A stretch of 64,000 nt of DNA from Microbacterium sp. MYb66 (GTDB lineage Bacteria > Actinomycetota > Actinomycetes > Actinomycetales > Microbacteriaceae), in assembly GCF_002979435.1 (NCBI RefSeq), contig NZ_PCOV01000005.1, positions 124,001-188,000 of the forward strand, read 5' to 3'. Below, in pieces: positions 9,298-17,652 of the stretch (its first letter is position 1; each line of letters begins with the position of its first letter). The translations under genes were made by a program, and so were the position numbers. Under the pieces are notes generated by a model. The model saw only the letters and a list, made by a program, of their open reading frames with translations. It was not told the origin of the DNA and searched no databases.

Positions 9298-10344
9298 ATG
9301 ACTCAACCGCAGGGTGCCCTTCTCGTGGGCAGTGTGAACTACGACGACGCCGAGACCACGATGCGCACCGCTGCCGGGATGCTCGGCGACCGTCTGCGGC
9401 GCATCCCGGACGGCGAGGTCGGCAAGCGGTTCCACTGGATCATGTTCCAGCCCGACGTGATCGGTCAGGCCGAGGGCATCGAGCGCGTCGGCGACCAGCC
9501 CATCCCGTTCCCCGCCGGCATCGACGCCCGTGGCCTGCGCATCGCCGAGGGAGTGGATGCTGCGAGCATCGATCTGCCGCCGCTCGGCTACGCCGCTGCC
9601 GCGATCGAGTCATACGGGGTGTTCACGCGTCTGCGGGCGGAGGGCGCGATTCCGGCCGGCATCCGATTCCAGGTGTCGCTGCCCACCCCGCTCGCCGTCA
9701 TCTCCTCGTTCTTCCACGGCGATGACCGCGCCGCGATCGAGCCCGTGTACACCGCCGCGATCCTCCGCGACCTCGACGAGATCCTCGCTGCGATCCCGCA
9801 CGACGACCTCGCCGTGCAGTGGGATGTGGCGAGCGAGATGGGCATCATCGAGCGCGCTGCCGGCTACGGAGCCGTCATGGAGGCGTGGTGGCCCGGCGAC
9901 CCGTTCGACGGTCTCGTCTCGCGCCTGGCCGCGCTCGTCGACGCCGTCCCCGCCGACGTGGAGGTGGGCGTGCACCTCTGTTACGGCGACGCGGGGGAGA
10001 AGCACTTCTTCGAGCCGACGGATGCCGCGAACCTCGTGCGCTACGCGAACGCCGTGGTGACGGCATCCGCCCGTCCGCTCACGTGGCTGCACCTTCCGGT
10101 GCCGATCGCCCACGACGACGAGGCGTACTTCGCGCCGCTCGCCGACCTCACCCCCGTGAACGAGCTGTACCTCGGCCTCGTGCATCGGGAGGACGGCGCC
10201 GAGGGAGCCGAGCGCCGCATCGCCGCCGCCACCCCGTACGCCGCCGAGTTCGGTGTCGCGACCGAGTGCGGCATCGGTCGCGCGCCCGCCGGTTCGACCG
10301 AAGGCATCCTGCGCACCCACGCAGACGTCGCCACCGCCTGGTGA
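9298..10344 (+). CDS. MetE-fold (cobalamin-independent methionine synthase-like) protein
   Basis: 348 residues. It resembles the C-terminal, zinc-binding barrel of cobalamin-independent methionine synthase and UroD-fold relatives. The HxC pair in VHLCYGD and the later cysteine in TECGIG match the zinc/homocysteine ligands of MetE. No N-terminal folate-binding half is present. It may transfer a methyl group to a thiol, but no partner gene identifies the donor. The open frame begins 55 codons upstream; the ATG at 9298 is chosen because conserved-looking sequence begins there and a -10 box sits just in front. Confidence 0.6.
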   Translation: MTQPQGALLVGSVNYDDAETTMRTAAGMLGDRLRRIPDGEVGKRFHWIMFQPDVIGQAEGIERVGDQPIPFPAGIDARGLRIAEGVDAASIDLPPLGYAAAAIESYGVFTRLRAEGAIPAGIRFQVSLPTPLAVISSFFHGDDRAAIEPVYTAAILRDLDEILAAIPHDDLAVQWDVASEMGIIERAAGYGAVMEAWWPGDPFDGLVSRLAALVDAVPADVEVGVHLCYGDAGEKHFFEPTDAANLVRYANAVVTASARPLTWLHLPVPIAHDDEAYFAPLADLTPVNELYLGLVHREDGAEGAERRIAAATPYAAEFGVATECGIGRAPAGSTEGILRTHADVATAW

Positions 10345-10395
10345 CGCGCATCGCTCGATTCGCGCGCTCGCCCCGCGTCGCGTAAGCTATTCCGC

Positions 10396-10486
10396 GGTGA
10401 CGTGTCCGAGCGGCCGAAGGTGCAACTCTCGAAAAGTTGTGTAGGGTAACCCCCTACCGTGGGTTCAAATCCCACCGTCACCGCCA
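10396..10486 (+). tRNA. serT: tRNA-Ser(CGA)
   Basis: 91 nt with a 7-bp acceptor stem (10396-10402 with 10476-10482), G discriminator and encoded CCA. The anticodon loop CTCGAAA lies within stem CAACT/AGTTG and gives anticodon CGA. There is the long variable arm typical of serine tRNAs and a T-arm GTGGG-TTCAAAT-CCCAC. Its 3' 27 bases are repeated exactly at 17653-17679, marking an integration site; the gene itself stays intact. Confidence 0.93.
10460..10486 (+). repeat. Left attachment repeat (tRNA-Ser 3' end)
   Basis: 27 bases identical to 17653-17679, covering the T-arm from its last 5' stem base through the encoded CCA. Flanking bases differ on both sides, so the repeat is exactly bounded. 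Confidence 0.85.
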
Positions 10487-10488
10487 CC

Positions 10489-10535
10489 ACGAAGGCCCCG
10501 ACTCCCTTGGAAACACTGGGAAGCGGGGCCTTCGT
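10489..10535 (+). terminator. Strong hairpin just after tRNA-Ser
   Basis: A 12-bp perfect stem (10489-10500 with 10524-10535) encloses an inner TCCC/GGGA stem. It starts three bases after CCA and is probably the present terminator or 3' processing hairpin of the tRNA. Since it lies inside the island it replaces the hairpin now at 17686-17709. No T-run follows. Confidence 0.55.
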
Positions 10536-10553
10536 CATGTGTGGGTTGCCGCC

Positions 10554-10574
10554 AGCGGTAACGCAGCGGTAACG
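10554..10574 (+). repeat. Tandem 11-bp repeat pair at left island end
   Basis: AGCGGTAACGC occurs twice head-to-tail with an 11-bp period (the second followed by G). A related pair lies at 17529-17550 near the other end in the same orientation. One-helical-turn spacing near both ends suggests arm-type recombinase sites. Confidence 0.5.
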
Positions 10575-10735
10575 CGTCCACACGCGCCGTGGCTAGGGCG
10601 CGAGAATTCGGCTTCGAGCAAGGACCGAGCGCGGCTCATCGAGGGCGTGCGCACCCGCTGCTCGACCGCGCTCGTAGATGACTGGGTGCTTGACCGAGAA
10701 GCGATTCGGGGCGATAGCGTTCGATGCGTCGCTAG

Positions 10736-10927
10736 ATGAATAGATCCAAAATCGCCCACGCACCTTCACCAGTTCCTGGCGTGTGGCACGCCGATCGTTC
10801 TGACCGGAAACGGTACTGCTACTGGGACGGCGGCACTGAACCAACTGGACCCCAACAGCACGATGGCGACGGCGACGAAGATGACGACGGCGACGAAGAT
10901 GATGACGGCGACGAGGATGATGGGTAA
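10736..10927 (+). CDS. DUF2510-like small ORF with acidic repeat tail, possibly vestigial
   Basis: 63 codons. The first half has the look of a DUF2510 module (PGVWHAD then YWDGG; the family consensus is PGWYxDP...RYWDG). The second half is three copies of DGDEDD encoded by an 18-bp tandem repeat. DUF2510 modules usually precede a membrane helix, which is missing here; the opposite strand instead encodes a hydrophobic stretch across the same repeat. No ribosome site precedes the ATG. It may be a decayed fragment or chance similarity. Confidence 0.3.
   Translation: MNRSKIAHAPSPVPGVWHADRSDRKRYCYWDGGTEPTGPQQHDGDGDEDDDGDEDDDGDEDDG
10868..10921. repeat. Three 18-bp tandem repeats
   Basis: Units at 10868, 10886 and 10904, differing at two positions. 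In the plus frame they encode acidic DGDEDD units. Confidence 0.8.
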
Positions 10928-11218
10928 GCCTCCTCGACGTCGCGTGGGAGAGCGGTGTGCCGCGCCGGTCACCAGTCGTCGTCTCAACGACGCGCACTCG
11001 ACGTCGCGTGACCGCGGGTGCAGTGAAACCGGCGCCGCTCAGCGCCGCTTGGGCGCAGCGGCAACGCGGCGGCGACGTTTGCCCTAAAGTGCGGCCTCCG
11101 TCGGGGCCTAGGCGCCGAACTCCTCGTCGACGGCGACGACGGCGGTGCCCTCGACGGCGACGACGGCGGTCCCCTCGGCGGCTGCGGCGGCCTCAAGAGC
11201 GACGGCTACTCCGAGAAA
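10928..11218. other. Left island flank without a convincing gene
   Basis: About 290 bp of GC-rich sequence. It contains a 24-bp repeat present twice in tandem (11127-11150 and 11151-11174, one mismatch) and no frame with credible codon pattern or known motif. The left part could be remnant coding sequence. Confidence 0.5.
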
Positions 11219-11293
11219 GTAGTCAGTAGTATTGACTCTGTTTTCGTAGTCATCTTGTTTGACTCCGAAAAAGTAGTCAAATAGAATGACTAC
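11219..11293 (+). promoter_or_regulatory. hipBA promoter with three phased operators
   Basis: Inverted repeats GTAGTCA-N7-TGACT begin at 11219, 11246 and 11273, a constant 27-bp period; the third (GTAGTCA/TGACTAC) is a perfect 7-bp palindrome. The promoter is -35 TTGACT (11259-11264), 17-bp spacer, -10 TAGAAT (11282-11287), so operators two and three overlap it directly. This arrangement fits cooperative autorepression by HipB or HipBA. Confidence 0.8.
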
Positions 11294-11317
11294 GAAACTA
11301 CCGTCAAGGGAGGGTGC

Positions 11318-11554
11318 ATGTTTACAGCGATCGTTCGCAGCCCCGCCGACTTCGGCATGGCATTGCAGCAGGCACGCCTGGCCGCAGGGATGACGCAGCG
11401 CGATCTCGCCGAGATAATGGGCGTCTCGCAGAAGTACGTCTGGGAGATGGAGTCGGGAAAAGGGGTCGCGGCCGTAGAGCGACTACTAGGTGCGTTCAAG
11501 GCGACCGGCGTAAAGCTGATCGCTGAGGTGCCTGAGGGGGACCTCGTTGGCTAG
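11318..11554 (+). CDS. hipB: HipB-like antitoxin, XRE-family repressor
   Basis: 78 residues with a single helix-turn-helix of the Cro/CI type at about residues 12-65 (key segments MTQRDLAEIMGVS and YVWEMESG). GGGAGGG precedes the ATG. Its last codons overlap the hipA start by 8 nt, so toxin translation depends on antitoxin translation. It should bind the three operators just upstream and neutralise HipA by complex formation. Confidence 0.85.
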   Translation: MFTAIVRSPADFGMALQQARLAAGMTQRDLAEIMGVSQKYVWEMESGKGVAAVERLLGAFKATGVKLIAEVPEGDLVG

Positions 11555-12893
11555 GCGCGCACGACCGAGAACGACCGAGACCGAACTCACAGTTCAGTTG
11601 CAGGGTCAAATCCTCGGCCATCTTCGCGGAGCGGGCGATGACTTCGACTTCGAGCCAACGCGCGACGCGATTCAGACTTGGGGGCTCGGGAGCCGGATGC
11701 TCTCGGCGGCGATCCCGCTTGTTCCGCGGACGACGCGCGGCCGCGAAGTGCGGAGCAACTTCTTCGCGGAACTGCTGCCCGAAGGCGATGCCCGGAAGCG
11801 GCTTGCGGATGAGGCCGGACTGCGTCGCAACGACGTGATGGGCATGCTCGCTGCGTACGGTCGCGACGTCGCGGGCGCCATCCAGATCTGGGATGCCTCC
11901 ATTCCGGGTGAGCCGCGGACCCCGGAGGTCGAGCCCTTAAATGACAAAGGTGTTCGGGCAATGCTCGAGAACGTGGGGTCCGCGCCGCTTGGAAACAAGC
12001 CGCAGCGAGGCAAGACGTCACTCAACGGCGTGCAGCCGAAGATCGTGCTCGTGCGCACGGAAAATGGCTGGGCGCGGGCGATCGACGGTTATCCGTCGAC
12101 GCATATTCTGAAGCCGCGGGTCCCGGGATATCAGTCGATGATCTTCGACGAGGAGTACGGCTCCCGGTTCGCGCGCGCGCTCAATCTGGCTTCCTTCTCG
12201 ACCGAGCTGCTGACCTTCGACGGGACACCGGCCCTTGTTATCGAGCGGTACGACCGTGACCCAAAAGCTCTCGACGGTCGCATCCACCAGGAAGACTTCA
12301 ACCAGGCGCTAGGGCTTTCCGGCGATCAGAAGTACGAGATGTTTGGCGGCAAGGGTGTCCGCGACATCGCTGAGGTGATCGAGGCGGATGACGCCGAGCA
12401 AGTCCTGAAGATGATCACGCTGTCGGTCGCGATCGGGAACCTTGACCTCCACATGAAGAACTTCTCGCTCTTGCACCTGCCCGGCGACTCCGTGCGCGTC
12501 GCACCTATGTACGACGTCGTGCCGCAGCACTTCTACGATAACGACGGCGAAATGGCGCTACGGATCGGTGGCGAGTTCGAGCATCGCCTGCTCGCCCGCG
12601 AGCATCTTGAAATGGCAGGTGTCGAGATCGGCATCCGGAACCCCGAACAGATCGTGACGACCACGCTCGAAATCGTCCGCGAGGTCGCCACGTCGGAGCG
12701 GCCACACCCGGCCGCGCACCCCGGACTTCAGTTCGCGGTCGGGGAGATGGCCACCAGGCTCCTGGCAGGCAAGACGGTCTCGGGAGAGGCCCCAGGTGCA
12801 GCGGCGAGCTCGGCGGGCGGCTCAAGCGGAGGTGGTGGGTGGCGATGGGACAATCCGCGGCATCACACGGACGCATCGCAGAGGGCCGAGTGA
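11547..12893 (+). CDS. hipA: HipA-like serine/threonine kinase toxin
   Basis: 448 residues from a TTG start. Family features in order: N-terminal HipA domain; SLNGVQPK (158-165) ATP-loop motif; THILKP with the ATP-binding lysine; hinge VIERYDR; catalytic GNLDLHMKN with D300 and N305; and metal aspartate D323 in MYDVV. All catalytic residues are present, so the kinase should be active. Characterised HipA kinases phosphorylate glutamyl-tRNA synthetase; other family members hit different targets, so the target is open. The last ~35 residues are a Gly/Ser-rich tail of uncertain reality. A TTA codon at 11937 supports transfer. Confidence 0.85.
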   Translation: MARRARPRTTETELTVQLQGQILGHLRGAGDDFDFEPTRDAIQTWGLGSRMLSAAIPLVPRTTRGREVRSNFFAELLPEGDARKRLADEAGLRRNDVMGMLAAYGRDVAGAIQIWDASIPGEPRTPEVEPLNDKGVRAMLENVGSAPLGNKPQRGKTSLNGVQPKIVLVRTENGWARAIDGYPSTHILKPRVPGYQSMIFDEEYGSRFARALNLASFSTELLTFDGTPALVIERYDRDPKALDGRIHQEDFNQALGLSGDQKYEMFGGKGVRDIAEVIEADDAEQVLKMITLSVAIGNLDLHMKNFSLLHLPGDSVRVAPMYDVVPQHFYDNDGEMALRIGGEFEHRLLAREHLEMAGVEIGIRNPEQIVTTTLEIVREVATSERPHPAAHPGLQFAVGEMATRLLAGKTVSGEAPGAAASSAGGSSGGGGWRWDNPRHHTDASQRAE

Positions 12894-13215
12894 GTAGCCT
12901 CACGATAGATAGCGTCCTGCGGGCATCGACATAGCCAGCAGTGATGTTGGAGCATACGGACGCGATCCGATCGTTCGCGACGGCGTTGCTCAGGAACGTC
13001 GGACGGGCCTCACCGCGGCGGTGATTACGCGCGGCAAGTGCGCTTAGCTCGCTACCATTCGAGACAATGTCAGTCTGACAGCGGTCTGCAGCGAATCCGC
13101 GGCGGCGTGGGGGTTCCCTTGGACGACACGGGCCGAGGGATGACGGAAAAGGCGCTATGGGGGCAGCAAACTCGGAACTGACCCTGTTTGCTTTGGAAAA
13201 CCCGGGAGCGATGGA
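12894..13215. other. Intergenic region upstream of the NACHT/nuclease gene
   Basis: 322 bp with no gene seen. It contains the near-perfect palindrome TGTCAG-T-CTGACA at 13068-13080, a possible operator or mRNA hairpin for the downstream gene, and no strong -10/-35 pair. Confidence 0.45.
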
Positions 13216-16200
13216 ATGCACTGGCAGGACGATGCCGCTCTTGTCGCGGACAGATTTTGGCTCCCGCATGGTGACTCAGCGCCGCTCACCGCGGAAGGCT
13301 GGCTCCGAGATCCAGCAAGCTCCTCGTGGGTTCGGCCGGCTACCACGACCCTGACCACCGCTGCGCTGAGCTCAATTCGTTGCGTGGTCCTCCTAGGCAG
13401 CCCCGGAATTGGCAAGTCCACCGCGCTAGGAAACAGCGTGGTGACGGTGTCCGACCAGGACAATGTCGTCGCAATCAGATTCGATCTAGGTGGTTACACG
13501 ACCGATGCCTTCCTCTATCAGCAAGTCTTCCAGGACCCCCGAGTGCTCGAATGGCAGCACGGAGCGACAACGCTCGTACTCTCTCTGGACGGCTTCGACG
13601 AGGGGGCCCTGCGGATTCCGACGCTTGGACGGTTGCTCGCCGAGTGGCTTGGCTCGGTCGACCGCGAACGGTTGTACTTGCGGATTGCGTGTCGAACCGC
13701 TGATTGGCCGACCTCCTTGGGATCTCGTCTCGCACAATTGTTTTCTGAGCCCACGACTGTGGAGCTCTTGCCGTTCAGACAGAGCGATGTCGCCCGCATA
13801 CTTGAAGCCGAATCGCTAGACGCTGTCTCTTTCCTGCGTGACGTGAAGCGGCATGGACTATCCGCCCTGGCTGCGAGACCGTTGACCCTGCGACTGCTGA
13901 TTGCTTCATTCCGATCAGAGGGTGCCATTTCAGGAGGGGGCGCGCAGGTGTACGCGCGCGGGTGTGCGGCCCTTGCACGCGAGTCCAACCAGGCGCGTCG
14001 TGATTCGGATCCGCAAATGGCATCGGAGACGCTGTTGCTAGAGTCCGCGGAGCAACTGGCCGCGTGCACCGTATTCGCCGGCAGCACAGCATTCTGGATC
14101 GGAGACCCTGCATCGACGCCCGCAGGTGACCTCACTCTCGACGACTGCTTCCGAACGAACGATGACCGAGGCAGACGAGCAGGAGCACTCGTGCTGCACT
14201 CAGCCCTCTTTTCCGGCGCAGGCGAGAGTCGACTGAGGTGGTCCCATGCGACGTTTGTCGATTACCTCGCAGCCCGCTGGGTTGTCCGGATGAATCTGAC
14301 GGACCACGACGTCCAAGCCTTGTGTCTGACAACTGGCTCGAGGATCTTCGGGCCGGTCAGGCAGCTCGCGGCGTGGCTAGTGAGTATCGATCCGACCAGA
14401 TTCGAATGGTTAATCGACGGGGATCCGGCGTCGTTCCTGACGAACGTCGATATTCCGAGTGAAGCACTCCGAGCCAGACTCGTCGAGCACATGCTGAGAG
14501 ATCTTGGGGCTGGGCGAACCTACGAGGATTGGACCTGGGCACTCAGTGGCCTCGCGCATTCTCAACTCGCTGAGCAGTTGCTCCCGATTGCGCAGTCCAG
14601 CCAGTGGGATCTCGTCGACTTTGCCATTCGCCTTGCGCGAGCGTGCGGGGTTGTTGAGCTGGGCGACGCGCTCGTAGCTCTGGTCGCGAACCCAGGCGCG
14701 CCGCGCTCGATCCGAACATCGGCGGCGATGGCAATGCGGGACATCGGTATCCCGGCGAGTGCACTGACATTAGTACCGATACTCAGCGACGGAACGCTAG
14801 ACACGCTTGAGGACGGTGCCGAGCTTTGGGCAGCCGTAGCTCGCATGCTCTGGCCGACTGTACTCAGCACTTCGGAGGTACTGTGCCTTCGAGCTCCTCG
14901 ACCTCGAGAAAACCTGCTTGGCGTCTATTCGATCTTCATGCATGAGCTCGCAGCAGCGTTGACATCGAGTGACATTACTGCAGCACTCGACTGGGCCATG
15001 GTGCATGCCTCGATCGACATCAACACGCACGAGCGCGTTCTAGACACCGCCATAGTCACGCTCTGTATTAGTCATCTCGAACACCCGCAGGTTCGTAGCG
15101 AGCTAAGTCGGCGTGCAGGAGAAAGATCTCGTATGTTTGAGTCGATCTTCGGCGACGATGTCGCGATCGAGGAACTCGCCGTTGACGTTAGGCGAGAGCT
15201 GGTGCACGTTGTTGCCGCGGACGCCGATGAGGACCTCGCGTATGCCTTGATCACGCAGCGCCAAGGCGGAAAAGGGGCGCTGTTAGGGCGGGACGATTTC
15301 GGCTGGATCCTGCGACAACTGGACGGCGGGCCGGAGGCCAGCCTTGCCGCCCTCGGCGCTGCTGCCAGGTATCTGTTTGACGAATCTAACTTCGAACAGG
15401 TCGATCAGGTCCTGCAGCTCAACCCCGGCGGGTACGGATACTCGTTGTTCGCGGATCGTCTTGGCGCCTGGGAGCTCCAGTCTGCACGCGCCGTCTCCGC
15501 CCGGGAGGCTTGGAAAGAGGCAAAAGCCAGGCGGACCGCGCATGAGAAGAAGTTCAACCAGGCCCGCGGTGCGTGGGTGGACGGGCAGATCCACGAGGCG
15601 CTCGATGCATACGGCGCTGGTGATCTCTCCGCATACTGGCAGGCATCTCGCCTACTCACTGTGCGTCCCGGCACCGACCACTATTTTGACGAACTTCAAC
15701 CGGACTTGACCATGCACCCTCGTTGGCAGGCGTTGTCCGAGCCGTCGAAGGAGAAGTTCTTCCAACAATCGCTGGACTTCCTGGTCCGGGGGCATTGTGA
15801 CCGCGACAGCTGGTTCGGCAAACTGCATCGTCATTATCCATCAGAGGCCGCGTACCGAGCGCTAACGCTGCTGCTCCGCCTAGCGCCGGATGAAATCCAA
15901 ACCTTGCCCGATCGCGTGTGGAGCGAATGGGCACCCATCATCATCAATTGGCCTGTCGCGACGAATGCGGCAGACACCGCGGACAAGGCTGCGCTGATCT
16001 CCTCAGCCGCGGTATCGGCGCGTACGGAATTGGAGAACTGTTTTCTCACGCTCGTCGACGCGTCAATCGCACGCGGAGACCACCATCACTTCCTTCGCAC
16101 AGAATTGATGGCGCTCGAGAGCCGCCGTATGTCCAAAGAACTATTCTCAAGGATCGACCAGTTCGAGGCCATGTCTGTAGCGCACGACGTCCTCGACTAC

Positions 16201-17349
16201 CTCCTTGGGGCGGCGCCCGAACTCGCTCAACTCGCCCTAGAGCGGTGGGTCCAGGAGGCGGCGGTTTTGGAGCGGCCAGCACGTGCCGCTGATGCGGCGC
16301 TTCGGCTACTTCAGGAGTTCGGTCCGGCCGCATGGCCGCAACTCGCTGAACTGATGAAGACCGACACCGAACTTATGCGCGCCGCGTTCTCTGCCCCACG
16401 ACTCGCCTATGACCTTCGCGTTCCTGCGCTGACCGAGGCGCAGCTTGCCGAGCTCTGGCTATGGCTCGAGAACGAGTTTCCGTCGTCTGCGGACCCTCAG
16501 TTCGACGATGCCCATTTCGTAGGGCCGCGCGAGACGGTCGGCCGATTCCGGGATAACGTTCTTGAGCGACTCCGCACCACCCCCACAGATGCCGCCGGCG
16601 ATGCCATCCGCTCGCTGATGACACGCCACCCCGAACGACTTATCCTCCGTCGCGCTCTCATCGACGTCGAGCGCGCAGCCGCAGACGCCGTCTGGCGTCC
16701 GATTGAATGCGAAGCAGTACTTGCACTCGCGCTCGACGATCGGCGCACGTTCGTGCGGAACGAACGCGACTTGTGGCTACAGACTCAGGCTGCGCTGGCC
16801 GGCATCGCGAGCCGCCTGCAGGCGGACACGCCTATCGCTCACCTTCTGTGGGACACACACTCGCGTCGACCGAAGACGGAAGATGAGATCTCCGATTTTC
16901 TTCTCCACGAACTCCGTGAGCGATTGGCCGCTGCGGGAGTCACGGTAAATCGCGAGGTTCCGACCCGTAGAAGTTCTCCCAGTGGTCTCGCCATGCGTCC
17001 CGACCTTCGAATCGAAGCGCTGGCCGTTTCCGCACCCGAAGGAACGATGCCGATGGTGCTGCCAGTGGAGGTTAAGGGGTCTTGGCACGCAGACGTGCTA
17101 ACCGCGGCGAATAACCAACTAGCTAGCGGATATATGGCGGATCTGGGTGCAAAGTACGGTGTGTTCATCGCCGTCTGGTTCGACGTTGACTCGTGGGATC
17201 CAGATGATAGCCGTCGGCGTAACGGTCAACGTTTTTCGACGCCGACTGCGCTGCACGAGGCTGTCGAGAAAGCGATGGAAGTGAACAGAGGAGCTGACGG
17301 AGTCGCTGTCAGGGTGCTCGACGCATCGATTCGGTGGCCAACTCGGTGA
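13216..17349 (+). CDS. Large NACHT-like NTPase with C-terminal PD-(D/E)xK-like nuclease domain, candidate defence protein
   Basis: 1377 residues. Walker A GSPGIGKST (61-69), Walker B ending LDGFDEG (124-130), and a CR..DW segment (159-164) like the sensor region of NACHT/STAND NTPases. Residues ~300-1200 look all-helical, as in repeat-type sensor domains. The C-terminus fits a restriction-endonuclease fold: E1224, D1263 (RPDLR), E1285-V-K1287 and Q1301. The ATG is the first start after a stop at 13141 and has GGGAG upstream. It is the main cargo of a tRNA-Ser island next to hipBA and has three TTA codons. By analogy with STAND defence proteins it may sense invaders, oligomerise with ATP and cut nucleic acid. 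Function is inference; I do not recognise it as a named system. Confidence 0.7.
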   Translation: MHWQDDAALVADRFWLPHGDSAPLTAEGWLRDPASSSWVRPATTTLTTAALSSIRCVVLLGSPGIGKSTALGNSVVTVSDQDNVVAIRFDLGGYTTDAFLYQQVFQDPRVLEWQHGATTLVLSLDGFDEGALRIPTLGRLLAEWLGSVDRERLYLRIACRTADWPTSLGSRLAQLFSEPTTVELLPFRQSDVARILEAESLDAVSFLRDVKRHGLSALAARPLTLRLLIASFRSEGAISGGGAQVYARGCAALARESNQARRDSDPQMASETLLLESAEQLAACTVFAGSTAFWIGDPASTPAGDLTLDDCFRTNDDRGRRAGALVLHSALFSGAGESRLRWSHATFVDYLAARWVVRMNLTDHDVQALCLTTGSRIFGPVRQLAAWLVSIDPTRFEWLIDGDPASFLTNVDIPSEALRARLVEHMLRDLGAGRTYEDWTWALSGLAHSQLAEQLLPIAQSSQWDLVDFAIRLARACGVVELGDALVALVANPGAPRSIRTSAAMAMRDIGIPASALTLVPILSDGTLDTLEDGAELWAAVARMLWPTVLSTSEVLCLRAPRPRENLLGVYSIFMHELAAALTSSDITAALDWAMVHASIDINTHERVLDTAIVTLCISHLEHPQVRSELSRRAGERSRMFESIFGDDVAIEELAVDVRRELVHVVAADADEDLAYALITQRQGGKGALLGRDDFGWILRQLDGGPEASLAALGAAARYLFDESNFEQVDQVLQLNPGGYGYSLFADRLGAWELQSARAVSAREAWKEAKARRTAHEKKFNQARGAWVDGQIHEALDAYGAGDLSAYWQASRLLTVRPGTDHYFDELQPDLTMHPRWQALSEPSKEKFFQQSLDFLVRGHCDRDSWFGKLHRHYPSEAAYRALTLLLRLAPDEIQTLPDRVWSEWAPIIINWPVATNAADTADKAALISSAAVSARTELENCFLTLVDASIARGDHHHFLRTELMALESRRMSKELFSRIDQFEAMSVAHDVLDYLLGAAPELAQLALERWVQEAAVLERPARAADAALRLLQEFGPAAWPQLAELMKTDTELMRAAFSAPRLAYDLRVPALTEAQLAELWLWLENEFPSSADPQFDDAHFVGPRETVGRFRDNVLERLRTTPTDAAGDAIRSLMTRHPERLILRRALIDVERAAADAVWRPIECEAVLALALDDRRTFVRNERDLWLQTQAALAGIASRLQADTPIAHLLWDTHSRRPKTEDEISDFLLHELRERLAAAGVTVNREVPTRRSSPSGLAMRPDLRIEALAVSAPEGTMPMVLPVEVKGSWHADVLTAANNQLASGYMADLGAKYGVFIAVWFDVDSWDPDDSRRRNGQRFSTPTALHEAVEKAMEVNRGADGVAVRVLDASIRWPTR

Positions 17350-17652
17350 CGCTGGCTTCGCTGCTCACATGTACTCACGCGGTGAGGGAGAAGGGAAGAA
17401 AAGGGATGGATGCGATGGGTGCTGCCCGCTTCCCCCCCCCGACCACGATTAGTGCGCCAAGAGCATAACGTCGAGGATGGCCTCGACGCCGTCGCACAGG
17501 CGCCACGTCGGAGTGGGCTACCTCACTCAGCGGTAACGCTGCAGTAACGGAATACCTGCACCCAGGTGTTCGCTGGTGCGTGCAGATGTGAACAGATTCC
17601 GGTCAAGTACGCGGATCGGACCGCACGCTTACATCCGTGCGGATGCCAGAGA
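17350..17652. other. Right island flank, no gene seen
   Basis: About 300 bp between the NTPase stop and the right attachment repeat. It holds a run of nine C (17432-17440) and the repeat pair at 17529-17550. Frames crossing into the tRNA copy are not credible genes. Confidence 0.5.
17529..17550 (+). repeat. 11-bp repeat pair at right island end
   Basis: AGCGGTAACGC followed directly by TGCAGTAACGG, matching the pair at 10554-10574 in order, orientation and spacing. Confidence 0.5.

Noticed and set aside
10041..10583. Minus-strand frame across tRNA-Ser
   Set aside because: Its GFEPTVGGYPTQ-type stretch is the antisense of tRNA-Ser, a frequent false gene.
10766..10987. 73-codon minus-strand frame with a hydrophobic helix
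   Set aside because: The helix arises from reading the 18-bp repeat on the other strand; no ribosome site. Kept only as a comment on the DUF2510-like fragment.
10868..11174. Short tandem repeats considered as a CRISPR array
   Set aside because: Units are contiguous without spacers and of coding or low-complexity type; no cas genes.
17432..17440. Run of nine C
   Set aside because: Could be a sequencing artefact or slippage site; it lies outside genes, so no function is inferred.
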